DNA from: Candidatus Gastranaerophilales bacterium HUM_12
GTDB taxonomy: Bacteria; Cyanobacteriota; Vampirovibrionia; Gastranaerophilales; Gastranaerophilaceae
Reading direction: 5' to 3'
Length of the DNA stretch: 31,115 nt
Assembly (NCBI GenBank): GCA_002102825.1
Contig: DABJ01000029.1
Span: 84,858 to 115,972, forward strand
Part shown: positions 16,508-24,089 of the stretch, one piece after another
Position numbering within the stretch: position 1 is the stretch's first letter
Layout of the letters: the number at the start of each line of letters is the position of its first letter
Made by a program: the position numbers and the translations under genes
Notes under the pieces: generated by a model
Databases searched by the model: none
Told to the model about the DNA's origin: nothing
Seen by the model: only the letters and a program-made list of their open reading frames with translations

Positions 16508-17617
16508 ATGAGCATCATCAATTTACAGGATAAAAATTTATATTTTATTGGCGGAATTGTTAGGGACAAAATTCTTGGCAAAGAAAGTTTTGACGTTGAT
16601 GTTACTTATGTTGGGAATGCAATAGAATTTGCAAAAACCATTCCAAATGCTGAGATACTACAAGTTAATGAGCCATTTGGCACAGTGAGAATTAAACTTA
16701 ACGAACAAGAAATTGATATTGCATCTACTCGTAGCGAATCGTACCCGCAAAAGGGACATCTTCCTATAGTTCAAAATATCGGGTGTCCATTGAAAGAAGA
16801 TGTTCTAAGACGAGATTTCACAATAAATGCAATGGCAAAATCAACTCTCACAGGTGAAATCATTGACTATACAAATGGTTTAAATGATATAAAAACCAAA
16901 ACATTAAGAATTCTTCACGACAAAAGTTTTATTGACGATCCGACAAGAATTGTTCGAGGATTAAAATTTTCTGTTCGTTTTGGATTTAAACTCGACAAAC
17001 ATACAAAAAAACTTCAAGACGAATATTTGAATAACATAAATTATGACCTATCGTATAAAAGACTAAAAAAAGAGCTTGAAGAAACATTCAATCTAAATTC
17101 TGTTGAAGCTTTTGAACAATTTATTGAACAGAAAATTTATAAATTAATTTCACCTGAAAATAAAGATTTGAAATTTGATAAAAAACGAATTTCAACAATA
17201 AGAGAACTAATCAACAAGTATAAGCCGAAAAATATTTGGATAATTTATGTTGGATTAATTCCATACATTTCAACTTTACCATTAACAAAAATAGAGAAAA
17301 AAATTGTTGAAGATTACAAAGATTTAAATGGAAAATCTTTCAAAACGAATTACGAAATATACAAAAATTTTGAAAATTTACCAATAGAATCAATTATTAT
17401 GTTTTCAATAAATAATTCCAAACCTACATTAAAGTATTTAAATATTTTAAAAAACATCAAAATCTCAATCAACGGAAAAGATTTGCAAAACATTGGAATA
17501 TCTCCGTCTCCTAAATATCAACAATGTTTTGATTTTATTCTACAAGAAAAATTAAAAAATCCTGCCCTAACAAAAGAGCAGGAAATAAAACTTGCTAAAA
17601 TCTTTTTTGGAAATTAA
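16508..17617 (+). CDS. cca: CCA tRNA nucleotidyltransferase / poly(A) polymerase family (369 aa)
   Basis: This is a class II nucleotidyltransferase that adds or repairs the 3' CCA of tRNAs. FIGGIVRDKILG (13-24) is the GG-V-RD motif. The metal-binding carboxylates are D29 and D31 in FDVDV. RRDFTINAMA (motif B) and DDPTRIVRGLKFSVRF (motifs C-D) follow. The C-terminal half is diverged and Lys-rich. Whether it adds all of CCA, only A, or only CC cannot be decided from sequence alone. It is divergent from the helicase with a 64-nt gap. It is convergent with the binding lipoprotein, the two stops sharing TTAA (17614-17617). Confidence 0.93.
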   Translation: MSIINLQDKNLYFIGGIVRDKILGKESFDVDVTYVGNAIEFAKTIPNAEILQVNEPFGTVRIKLNEQEIDIASTRSESYPQKGHLPIVQNIGCPLKEDVLRRDFTINAMAKSTLTGEIIDYTNGLNDIKTKTLRILHDKSFIDDPTRIVRGLKFSVRFGFKLDKHTKKLQDEYLNNINYDLSYKRLKKELEETFNLNSVEAFEQFIEQKIYKLISPENKDLKFDKKRISTIRELINKYKPKNIWIIYVGLIPYISTLPLTKIEKKIVEDYKDLNGKSFKTNYEIYKNFENLPIESIIMFSINNSKPTLKYLNILKNIKISINGKDLQNIGISPSPKYQQCFDFILQEKLKNPALTKEQEIKLAKIFFGN

Positions 17618-18399
17618 TTTATTCCAAAAGTTTTTTGAATTTTCTTTAGATTGCCATTTCGAGTTTCAATATCAATTATATTGTTAACAGCTTTTATAAG
17701 ATTTTTTGACTCAGCACCTTTTCTAAAGGCAACTCCATAAGGTTCTTTAGAATAACGTTTCGGGAGTAAAACAACACTATTGTCTTTTAGTGCCAAGCCG
17801 AGTAAAATCGTATCATCAGATACAATCGCATCAGCCCGACCTTTCTTTAGTGCGTTATACGCATCTGTATAGGTTTTATAGCCTAAAATTCCGACATTTG
17901 GAACAGCAGATCTCAAACTTCTTTCACTTGTTGAACCAAATACAATAATAGCTCTTTTTCCGTTCAAGTCTCGAAGAGTTTTAACATTACTTCCCCGACG
18001 AACTAAAATCGCTTGTCCTGCAACATAATACGGGTCAGAAAAATCCAGAATTTCTTGACGTTTTGGAGTTATTGACATAGTTGCAATAATCATATCAACT
18101 TCACCAGAGTACAACTTCATCATTCTATCAGAAGCAGTTACAGGTATGAATTTAACTTTCTTTTCACTACCCAAAAGTCCTTTTGCAATAAGTCTTGCTA
18201 AAGAGGCATCATATCCTGCAAAATGTCCTTTTTTATCAATATAACCAAACGGATAAGTATCAGTCTTAACCCCGACTAAAACCGTATCTCTTGATGTAAT
18301 TGTGTTCAAATCATTTTCGATTGGTTCATCTTTTCTGTTTCCGCAACCACAACAGACAAACATTACAAGCATTAATAGTGCTAATATTTTTTTGTACAT
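17614..18399 (-). CDS. Amino-acid-type ABC transporter substrate-binding lipoprotein (261 aa)
   Basis: This is a family 3 periplasmic binding protein (glutamine/His/Arg type). I choose the ATG at 18399 because GAGGG lies upstream. The protein then begins MYKKILALLMLVMFVCCGCG, a lipoprotein-like signal with a cysteine cluster, though the lipobox is imperfect. The body shows GHFAGYDASLARLIAK, a VDMIIATMSITPKRQEILDF block, SDPYYVAGQAILVRR and the hinge region IIVFGSTSERSLR, all typical for the fold. No permease or ATPase gene is adjacent, so its transporter is elsewhere or it serves as a sensor partner. The exact ligand is unknown. Confidence 0.88.
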   Translation of the reverse strand: MYKKILALLMLVMFVCCGCGNRKDEPIENDLNTITSRDTVLVGVKTDTYPFGYIDKKGHFAGYDASLARLIAKGLLGSEKKVKFIPVTASDRMMKLYSGEVDMIIATMSITPKRQEILDFSDPYYVAGQAILVRRGSNVKTLRDLNGKRAIIVFGSTSERSLRSAVPNVGILGYKTYTDAYNALKKGRADAIVSDDTILLGLALKDNSVVLLPKRYSKEPYGVAFRKGAESKNLIKAVNNIIDIETRNGNLKKIQKTFGIN

Positions 18400-18485
18400 A
18401 AATTTCCCTCTTATTAGCTTCATAATACATTATGAAATAAATAAGTCAAAAAAGTTAAGGATATTTATTTTTTTCGATTTTAAGA

Positions 18486-18491
18486 TATCAT
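18486..18491 (+). promoter_or_regulatory. -10 box of aroK-aroB (leaderless)
   Basis: TATCAT is followed by AACAAT and the ATG at 18498. No Shine-Dalgarno is present, so +1 is predicted at the start codon. The -35 is weak. Confidence 0.45.
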
Positions 18492-18497
18492 AACAAT

Positions 18498-18995
18498 ATG
18501 AAAACAATAGTATTAATTGGAATGATGGGTTCAGGGAAAACTACAATAGGAAAACTTTTAGGAGAGAAATTAACTCTCAGAAGTATAGATATTGATGTCA
18601 TTATTGAACAAAACGAAAAAAGAACAGTTTCAGAAATTTTTCAAAATGAAGGAGAAAAATATTTTCGAAACATTGAAAGAGAAACAATAAAAAAAAATTT
18701 TACGAATAAAGATTTAATAATTTCACTTGGCGGAGGAGCTTTTGAAGACCAATTAACCCAAGAACTTTTGTTAAAAAATTCGACAGTAATTTACCTCAAA
18801 ACATCACCGAATGTAATTCTAGAAAGAATAAAAAATAACACAAATCGCCCGTTATTAAAAAATCAAATGACCGTTGAAAAAATTCAATCAATAATTTTAC
18901 AACGACAAAAAAATTATGAACTTGCAAATATTACAATTTTGACCGACAACAAAAATACAGATAAAATTGTTGAAGAGATTTTGGGAGTAATCTAA
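18498..18995 (+). CDS. aroK: Shikimate kinase (165 aa)
   Basis: AroK phosphorylates the 3-hydroxyl of shikimate with ATP in the chorismate pathway. Walker A is GMMGSGKTT (8-16). The shikimate-binding Asp is in DIDVII. FRNIERETI holds the conserved Arg and Glu. SLGGGAF is the GGG motif, and NRPLL carries the lid arginine. The length is typical. Its TAA overlaps the aroB ATG by one base (TAATG), so the two are an operon with coupled translation. Confidence 0.95.
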   Translation: MKTIVLIGMMGSGKTTIGKLLGEKLTLRSIDIDVIIEQNEKRTVSEIFQNEGEKYFRNIERETIKKNFTNKDLIISLGGGAFEDQLTQELLLKNSTVIYLKTSPNVILERIKNNTNRPLLKNQMTVEKIQSIILQRQKNYELANITILTDNKNTDKIVEEILGVI

Positions 18996-20068
18996 TGTTA
19001 GAATTAAACGTAAACATTAAAAATAACGAAACATCTTACCCGATAATTATAAAAAATGATGATATTTCAAATATAAAAAGCATAATTGAAAATAAAATAG
19101 GAACAAACAAATATATCGTAATTTTCAGTGAAAAAGTTTATAAACTTTATTCAAATGAATTGAAATTCCCTAAAAATCAAGTTTTCATTTTAAAAGACGG
19201 GGAAAAAGAAAAAAACATCAAAAATTATACCAAAATTTTAGACTTCGTTCTATCAAAAAAATTAACTCGCCAAGATTATATAATCGCAATCGGTGGAGGT
19301 GTTGTCGGAGATATTGCAGGATTTGCAGCTTCGACTTATATGAGAGGGATAAAATTTATACAAATTCCAACAACCCTGCTTGCCTGTGTTGATAGTTCTG
19401 TAGGCGGTAAAACAGCAATAGATACAAAGTATGGGAAAAATCTAGTTGGAGCATTTTATCAACCCAATTATGTTTTAATCAATGCAAACTTTTTGAAAAC
19501 TCTAGATGAAAGGCAATTCAAAAGCGGACTTGGAGAAGTTGTAAAATATGGATTTATTGAAAAAAGTTGTAATCCGGAAGCCCCGGCAATGTTGTTAAAC
19601 TATTTGACAGAACATTCTGAGAAAATTCTATCTCGAGATATTATGACAATGAAAGAACTAATAAAAATGTGCATTAGTTTAAAAATTTCCGTAGTTGAAA
19701 AAGACGAAAAAGAGAGTGGGTTGAGAAAAATTTTAAACTTTGGGCACACTTATGGACACGCAGTGGAAAATATCACAAAATACAAAAAATTTACCCACGG
19801 AGAATGTGTCGTTGAGGGAATTCATTTTGCACTAAATCTTGCTTTCAAATTAAATCTTATAAATAAGGAATACAAATTTCTATGTGGTGATGTTCTAAAA
19901 AAATTCAACTTTAAGCAAATCCCACAATTTGACAAAAATAAAATCATAAATATTATGACAACTGACAAAAAAGCAACTCAGAACAAGATTATATTTGAAC
20001 TTCCAACTGAATATGCCCAAGTAAAAGAATATTCATTTTCACCAAATGAATTAAAAACTTTATTTTAA
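18995..20068 (+). CDS. aroB: 3-dehydroquinate synthase (357 aa)
   Basis: AroB converts DAHP to 3-dehydroquinate using NAD and a divalent metal, the second step towards chorismate. GGGVVGDIAGFAAS is the NAD-binding glycine-rich motif. IPTTLLACVDSSVGGKTAID is the DAHP/phosphate-binding segment. The metal ligands lie in the conserved glutamate of GLGEVVKYG and in FGHTYGHAVE and FTHGE. The length is normal. It begins inside the aroK stop codon. No hairpin is seen after its stop, so some readthrough to the HxlR gene is possible. Confidence 0.96.
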   Translation: MLELNVNIKNNETSYPIIIKNDDISNIKSIIENKIGTNKYIVIFSEKVYKLYSNELKFPKNQVFILKDGEKEKNIKNYTKILDFVLSKKLTRQDYIIAIGGGVVGDIAGFAASTYMRGIKFIQIPTTLLACVDSSVGGKTAIDTKYGKNLVGAFYQPNYVLINANFLKTLDERQFKSGLGEVVKYGFIEKSCNPEAPAMLLNYLTEHSEKILSRDIMTMKELIKMCISLKISVVEKDEKESGLRKILNFGHTYGHAVENITKYKKFTHGECVVEGIHFALNLAFKLNLINKEYKFLCGDVLKKFNFKQIPQFDKNKIINIMTTDKKATQNKIIFELPTEYAQVKEYSFSPNELKTLF

Positions 20069-20078
20069 CATTAATAAC

Positions 20079-20138
20079 TTGCAAACCTTTAAATAGTGTG
20101 ATAGTATAATTTTATAATATAGTACCCAAAAGATACTA
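20079..20138 (+). promoter_or_regulatory. Promoter and possible operator of the HxlR gene
   Basis: TTGCAA (20079-20084), a 17-nt spacer and TAGTAT (20102-20107) form one promoter option, and TATAAT at 20113-20118 is another. Immediately downstream TAGTA and TACTA (20120-20138) form a dyad with a 9-nt spacer over the likely +1. It is suited to autoregulation, since HxlR-type regulators often bind short TACT/AGTA-like dyads. The GAGG ribosome site is at 20141-20144. Confidence 0.4.
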
Positions 20139-20149
20139 AAGAGGTATTT

Positions 20150-20494
20150 ATGAATTCTAAAGACCTACCAAAAGACGCAATCGAAACTACACTCTACATG
20201 ACAGGGTGCAAATGGAAGATTTTAATAATCAGAGAGCTACTTAACGGGACAAAAAGATTTGGAGAGCTAAAAAAATCTGTTACAGGAATTACTCAGAAAG
20301 TTTTAAGTGCAAAACTGAAAGAAATGGAAGAATACGGACTCCTTGAGCGAACCGTATATCCGCAAATTCCACCAAAAGTTGAATATACCTTAACAGATGT
20401 AGGTTATAGTTTACGTCCGGTTTTAGAATCCTTAAAAATTTGGGGCAGAGATTTTAAACGATACACAAAACTTTTAGAAAAAATGAAGAGCTAG
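20150..20494 (+). CDS. HxlR-family winged-helix regulator (114 aa)
   Basis: The family signature GCKWKILIIRELLNGTKRFG (19-38) begins the winged helix. ITQKVLSAKLKEMEEYGLLE (46-65) is the recognition helix and the approach to the wing. VEYTLTDVGYSLRPVLESL follows. Members act as dimers on nearby promoters, and several sense oxidants or electrophiles through a cysteine. The only cysteine here is C20, next to the conserved KW. The stop codon lies inside the stem of its own terminator. No adjacent oxidoreductase suggests a target, and the dyad in its own promoter suggests autoregulation. Confidence 0.92.
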   Translation: MNSKDLPKDAIETTLYMTGCKWKILIIRELLNGTKRFGELKKSVTGITQKVLSAKLKEMEEYGLLERTVYPQIPPKVEYTLTDVGYSLRPVLESLKIWGRDFKRYTKLLEKMKS

Positions 20495-20520
20495 TACAAA
20501 AACTAGCTCTTTATTTTTTT
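20486..20520. terminator. Bidirectional terminator between HxlR and the 67-aa gene
   Basis: AAGAGCTAG and CTAGCTCTT form a perfect 9-bp stem with an 8-nt loop. T-rich runs follow on the plus strand (TTATTTTTTT), and an A-rich run on the other side serves the minus strand. It includes the HxlR stop codon. Confidence 0.85.
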
Positions 20521-20538
20521 AATTTTTTACCAAAAGAA

Positions 20539-20742
20539 CTAATCACTTTCTGCAACTACTGTAGGAATTAATTCACCATAACTATTAACACAACCATTTG
20601 TTTCTTCAACAATGTATCTAAGGTCAGATTTACCTTCGATTGCTTTTTCAGCACAATCCATTGCATCATCGTAGTCCTTAAATTCTCCAATTAAATTCTT
20701 TGATAATTCTGATTTGTCTTTTGCAGTGTAAACTTGGAACAT
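20539..20742 (-). CDS. Small acidic hypothetical protein (67 aa)
   Basis: I choose the ATG at 20742 because AGGAG lies 8 nt upstream. A longer frame to 20781 would read through the promoter. The protein begins MFQVYTAKD and alternates predicted strands and a helix (DYDDAMDCAEKAIEG), ending YIVEETNGCVNSYGELIPTV. It looks like a compact alpha/beta fold of about 60 residues. There is no signal peptide, no recognised family and two cysteines. It has its own extended -10 promoter inside the end of the SulP gene and a shared terminator downstream, so it is probably expressed at high level. Confidence 0.75.
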   Translation of the reverse strand: MFQVYTAKDKSELSKNLIGEFKDYDDAMDCAEKAIEGKSDLRYIVEETNGCVNSYGELIPTVVAESD

Positions 20743-20769
20743 AACATATCTCCTTTTATCTTCAAAAAT

Positions 20770-20795
20770 ATTGTAGCACAAAATATTTTAGTCAA
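20770..20795 (-). promoter_or_regulatory. Promoter of the 67-aa gene, overlapping the SulP stop
   Basis: On the minus strand an extended -10 TGCTACAAT (20778-20770) lies downstream of TTGACT (20795-20790). The spacer is a short 14 nt, so the extended -10 probably carries the activity. The TTGACT reaches into the SulP stop codon. Confidence 0.5.
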
Positions 20796-22389
20796 TATAT
20801 TCTGCAACAGCTTTATTAATAGCATCTTTTTCGTCAGTGTAGATAGCCTCCTGTCCAATTTGAGAAACAATTTCAAGAGATTTAATTTGTTCATAAACTT
20901 TTTGATTTGGAATAACCAATATCAACTGAATTTTCTGAGATTTCAAACGAACAATGATATCTTCCAATGCAAAAATTGCGGACATATCAAGTTCCGTATT
21001 AGAACTATAATTAAGAATTATGCACTCCGTTTCAAGCATTTCATCAAAATGAGAAACAATTTGAGTTGTTGAACCAAAGAAAAACTGTCCATCAATATGT
21101 AAAATTCTTATCTTATAGTGTGAATCTTGTTCAATCTTTGTTTCAAAAGGTGTGTAATCAAGATGGTTGTAATGGGTAACTTTTATATTAGTATCATCAG
21201 CAATTCTTTTGGCATAAAGTAGAGCAGCTAAAATTACACCAACACCAAGTGCAAAAATCAAATTATAGAATACCGTCAATGCTAAAACTGCAATCAAGAC
21301 ATACAAATCATCTTTTGGTGCAAATTTCAAGACTTTTAATACTTTCAAATCTAAAATATCATAGCCTATTTTGATTAAAATTCCAGCCAGAACGCAAATC
21401 GGAATTTGAGCTATAAATGGAGTTAACTTCCACAATACTACAACCAACAAAACAGATGCTAAAATTGCAGAACATTTCGTTCTCGCTCCGGATTTCACAG
21501 CTGCAACACTTCGCATCGTAGCAGCCGAACCAACCATTGAGCCTGTCATTGCGCAGAATAAGTTACCAAAACCTTGTGCTAAAACAAGTCTTTTTGAGTT
21601 ATGTTTAACTTTTGTCAACGAGTCCATAATTATACCCGTTAATAAACTTTCACTCGTTGCAATAAAGGCCAACGTCAAAGCAATCGGAATATCTTTTGAT
21701 ATAGTTTCAATAGTTAAACTTGGCATCAAAAAATGAGGAATCGTAAAACTGATTGAAGAAATTTTATCAACTTGCCAACCCGTAAAATATGCAACTCCAG
21801 TCATCAAAACAAGGGCAAGTAATTGAGATGGAATAAATTTTGTAATAACTTTAGGCACAAAAAACAATAGTAAAAGAGTTACAGAACCTAAAATTAAAGC
21901 ATGAATATTTATATGAGCAAAAACATTTGGATATTCTATCAATGCTTTTATTGTTGAAGATTGTGCCTCACTTCCTAATAGAGGAGCTAGTTGTAAAATT
22001 ATAATAATTAACCCGATTCCTGTCAAAAACCCCGAAATAACAGGATAAGGAACATATTTTATCATTCTTGGAATCGAAGTTAAAGAAATTATCATCTGAA
22101 AAGCTGCAGCCATAATAAGAACAGTAACTACAGATGAAATATTTCCACTGCATGCCGCAACAACCGTAGCAATTATAATTGCAGTAGGCCCAGTAGGACC
22201 TGACACAAACGGCAAATTACACCCTAAGCAACCTGCAATCAACGACAAAATTATTGCCCCCCAAATACCGGCAGAAGCCCCCATGCCGGAGGCAACACCA
22301 AAAGCCAAAGCTTGAGGAAAAGCAATAATAGCGGCAATTATTCCACCGAATAAATCACCCTTGAATATTAAAACCTTATCTTTAAACAA
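20788..22389 (-). CDS. SulP-family anion transporter with STAS domain (533 aa)
   Basis: This is a SLC26/SulP permease, which in bacteria moves sulfate, bicarbonate or dicarboxylates. The N-terminal block IAFPQALAFGVASGMGASAG and FVSGPTGPTAI are the two conserved half-helix regions of the transport core. About 11-14 membrane helices run to about residue 400. A cytoplasmic STAS domain follows (about 425-533), with the expected D-x-S in TELDMSAIFALED. The start is TTG at 22389, 8-9 nt after AAAGGA. A close look at BicA-like versus sulfate-type residues would be needed to choose the substrate. No carbon- or sulfur-assimilation gene is adjacent. Confidence 0.92.
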   Translation of the reverse strand: MFKDKVLIFKGDLFGGIIAAIIAFPQALAFGVASGMGASAGIWGAIILSLIAGCLGCNLPFVSGPTGPTAIIIATVVAACSGNISSVVTVLIMAAAFQMIISLTSIPRMIKYVPYPVISGFLTGIGLIIIILQLAPLLGSEAQSSTIKALIEYPNVFAHINIHALILGSVTLLLLFFVPKVITKFIPSQLLALVLMTGVAYFTGWQVDKISSISFTIPHFLMPSLTIETISKDIPIALTLAFIATSESLLTGIIMDSLTKVKHNSKRLVLAQGFGNLFCAMTGSMVGSAATMRSVAAVKSGARTKCSAILASVLLVVVLWKLTPFIAQIPICVLAGILIKIGYDILDLKVLKVLKFAPKDDLYVLIAVLALTVFYNLIFALGVGVILAALLYAKRIADDTNIKVTHYNHLDYTPFETKIEQDSHYKIRILHIDGQFFFGSTTQIVSHFDEMLETECIILNYSSNTELDMSAIFALEDIIVRLKSQKIQLILVIPNQKVYEQIKSLEIVSQIGQEAIYTDEKDAINKAVAEYID

Positions 22390-22420
22390 TTTTTTATTCC
22401 TTTCATAAATACTTTTAAGA

Positions 22421-22448
22421 ATTTTATCATACTTAAATAAATTTTCAA
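22421..22448 (-). promoter_or_regulatory. Promoter of the SulP gene
   Basis: Minus strand TTGAAA (22448-22443), a 16-nt spacer ending in TGA, and TAAAAT (22426-22421). The leader to the TTG start is about 25 nt and contains AAAGGA. Confidence 0.55.
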
Positions 22449-22463
22449 AATATCAACTATTTG

Positions 22464-22488
22464 GAGTATGTGAAAAAATTGAATACTC
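22464..22488 (+). repeat. Inverted repeat upstream of the 118-aa gene
   Basis: GAGTAT (22464-22469) and ATACTC (22483-22488) form a dyad with a 13-nt spacer, just upstream of a -10-like TATACT (22491-22496). It is placed where an operator would overlap the -35 region. Confidence 0.35.
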
Positions 22489-22519
22489 TCTATACTAAAA
22501 TACGGAGAGAGGAAAATCT

Positions 22520-22876
22520 ATGTTGGCACAAACAGTAAGAAATAATTTGAAAAAGAGTACAAATCTAAAAACTAAAGCAACTAAATTTAGTAGCTTATTT
22601 CAAACAGTTCCGGTTCAATCAAGAGAAGAGGACTCTTTAGAAGAAGTTTTGGCAAAAGCGAATTTAACTTCTTATATAAAAAAAGAAGAAACTCCTAAAA
22701 ATCAAATTGAGGAAGAAAAAACTACAGAAACTCCAGTAGATGAAGACTTTGAATATATCGTTGAAAACCCTAAGGAAGTTATCGTACCTTTTCCAATAGT
22801 TTCTGATATAAACTTAGATGAAAAATTGCCGTTCTTTAAGTCAATAACATTCAAATTGAATAAAATTTACGGTTAA
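22520..22876 (+). CDS. Acidic hypothetical protein (118 aa)
   Basis: I recognise no family. The first 30 residues are basic and rich in Lys, Asn and Thr. The middle (about 36-85) is very acidic, with runs of Glu around KKEETP and EEEKTTETP, and is probably disordered. The last 30 residues return to a mixed sequence ending FKSITFKLNKIYG. There is no signal peptide. It is likely real: GAGAGG sits upstream of the ATG, a -10-like element precedes it, and a perfect terminator follows. It forms a single-gene unit between SulP and the LysM gene. Confidence 0.65.
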   Translation: MLAQTVRNNLKKSTNLKTKATKFSSLFQTVPVQSREEDSLEEVLAKANLTSYIKKEETPKNQIEEEKTTETPVDEDFEYIVENPKEVIVPFPIVSDINLDEKLPFFKSITFKLNKIYG

Positions 22877-22893
22877 AAATAATTATTTATAAG

Positions 22894-22926
22894 AAAAGGC
22901 GACATTTAAAATAAATGTCGCCTTTT
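22894..22926. terminator. Strong bidirectional terminator
   Basis: AAAAGGCGACATTTA and TAAATGTCGCCTTTT form a perfect 15-bp stem with a 3-nt loop, between the convergent 118-aa and LysM genes. It has A/T runs on both sides and serves both strands. Confidence 0.9.
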
Positions 22927-22945
22927 CTATTTATCTATTTTGAAT

Positions 22946-23995
22946 TTATGCTGTTAATTTCAATTCTTGTCCCGGTTTGATGATTACAAGTTTTTCATCT
23001 GCTTCAAATTCTAAGCCATTTAATTCCATAATTTCTTTTGTATGTTTTAGAATTTCAGCATTGGTTGGTTTTACACCATTTTGTTCTTTCAAGTGTTTCT
23101 TTGCAATGTTCCAAACATTATCACCTAATTTTACTTTATGAACTTCGCCTGCTTCTACTTTAGTTTCAGGATTTTTGTCTGTTTTATCAGTCTTACCTGA
23201 TTCATCAGCTTTGTCAGACCCTTTAACATTACCTGTTTCTTCAGGCTCTTCTGTTTTTGTTGGTGGTACTGCTACAGGTGTTTTAACAGGAGCATTAGAT
23301 TTTGTTTTTGGTTTTTCTGTTTTTTGTTTGCCTTCAGACTTTTTATCTTCCGGTTTTTTATCTTCTGTTTTTTTGTCTTCTGGAGTTTTTGTAGCCGGAG
23401 TAGGAGTTGCCGGTTTTTGTGCAGGAGATTTTTTGTCACCTGTTGGGACATCTGCTTTTACGTCCGGATTAGTTTCTTGTGAACTATCTGAACCAAAGAA
23501 CTTGTCATAACCCCATTTTGCAAGAGCGACAACACCTGCTGCTAAACCGAGAGCTAAACCAATTTTGCCACCTTTTTTAGCATATTTGCCAAGTCCTGAA
23601 AAATTAAATCTTGAACCTTTAACTTTTTTAGCTTCTTTTGCCAAATGTTCTGCCTTAACTTCTGAAGCCGGTTTTGCAACATATTCGCCTTTTGCTTTAT
23701 CAAAAATTGTTTTACCACCAAAACGATTTTGTTTTCTTGCTTCTTTTTCAGCCTTTTGGGCTTCTCTACGAACTTTTTTTGCTTCAAGTCTTTGAGCTTG
23801 AACTTCAGCATCTACTTGTTGTGGAGTTACTGCTTCCGGTGTTTTTGGTGAAGATTCTTGATGTTGTCCTACAGGAATAGGTTTATTCTTTGCTTTTTGA
23901 GCTGCCTTTTCGGCTCTTGCTCTTTCGTTTCTTACATCTGCTAATGTTTTTTGTTTCTTTTGAACGTTTTTCTTGTGTCCATAACTAATTTTCAT
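22946..23995 (-). CDS. Membrane-anchored LysM-domain protein (349 aa)
   Basis: The C-terminal about 60 residues are a LysM-like domain (HKVKLGDNVWNIAKKHL ... EIMELNGLEFEADEKLVI ... PGQELKL), a fold that binds peptidoglycan or related glycans. A hydrophobic, glycine-rich helix (IGLALGLAAGVVALAKWGY, about 147-165) follows a very basic, helical N-terminal part (Lys/Arg/Ala/Glu). A long Lys/Pro/Thr/Glu linker (about 175-285) leads to the LysM domain. The layout is N-in, with LysM outside at the wall, and the basic cytoplasmic part could bind nucleic acid or a partner. GGGGGAAA lies upstream of the ATG. The 5'-UTR of about 90 nt starts with a hairpin. Confidence 0.85.
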   Translation of the reverse strand: MKISYGHKKNVQKKQKTLADVRNERARAEKAAQKAKNKPIPVGQHQESSPKTPEAVTPQQVDAEVQAQRLEAKKVRREAQKAEKEARKQNRFGGKTIFDKAKGEYVAKPASEVKAEHLAKEAKKVKGSRFNFSGLGKYAKKGGKIGLALGLAAGVVALAKWGYDKFFGSDSSQETNPDVKADVPTGDKKSPAQKPATPTPATKTPEDKKTEDKKPEDKKSEGKQKTEKPKTKSNAPVKTPVAVPPTKTEEPEETGNVKGSDKADESGKTDKTDKNPETKVEAGEVHKVKLGDNVWNIAKKHLKEQNGVKPTNAEILKHTKEIMELNGLEFEADEKLVIIKPGQELKLTA

Positions 23996-24053
23996 AATCT
24001 TAATTTCCCCCTGTGTTTAAAAATTTATTTTCCCTATGCTTCTATAAACAATT

Positions 24054-24086
24054 TTTCAATACAGGAATTGACTTTCTGTATTGAAA
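24054..24086 (-). promoter_or_regulatory. Perfect hairpin at the predicted 5' end of the LysM mRNA
   Basis: TTTCAATACAG (24054-24064) and CTGTATTGAAA (24076-24086) form a perfect 11-bp inverted repeat with an 11-nt spacer. It begins at the predicted +1 of the LysM gene. It could be an operator over the transcription start or a 5'-terminal mRNA-stabilising stem-loop. Confidence 0.6.
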
Positions 24087-24089
24087 GAG

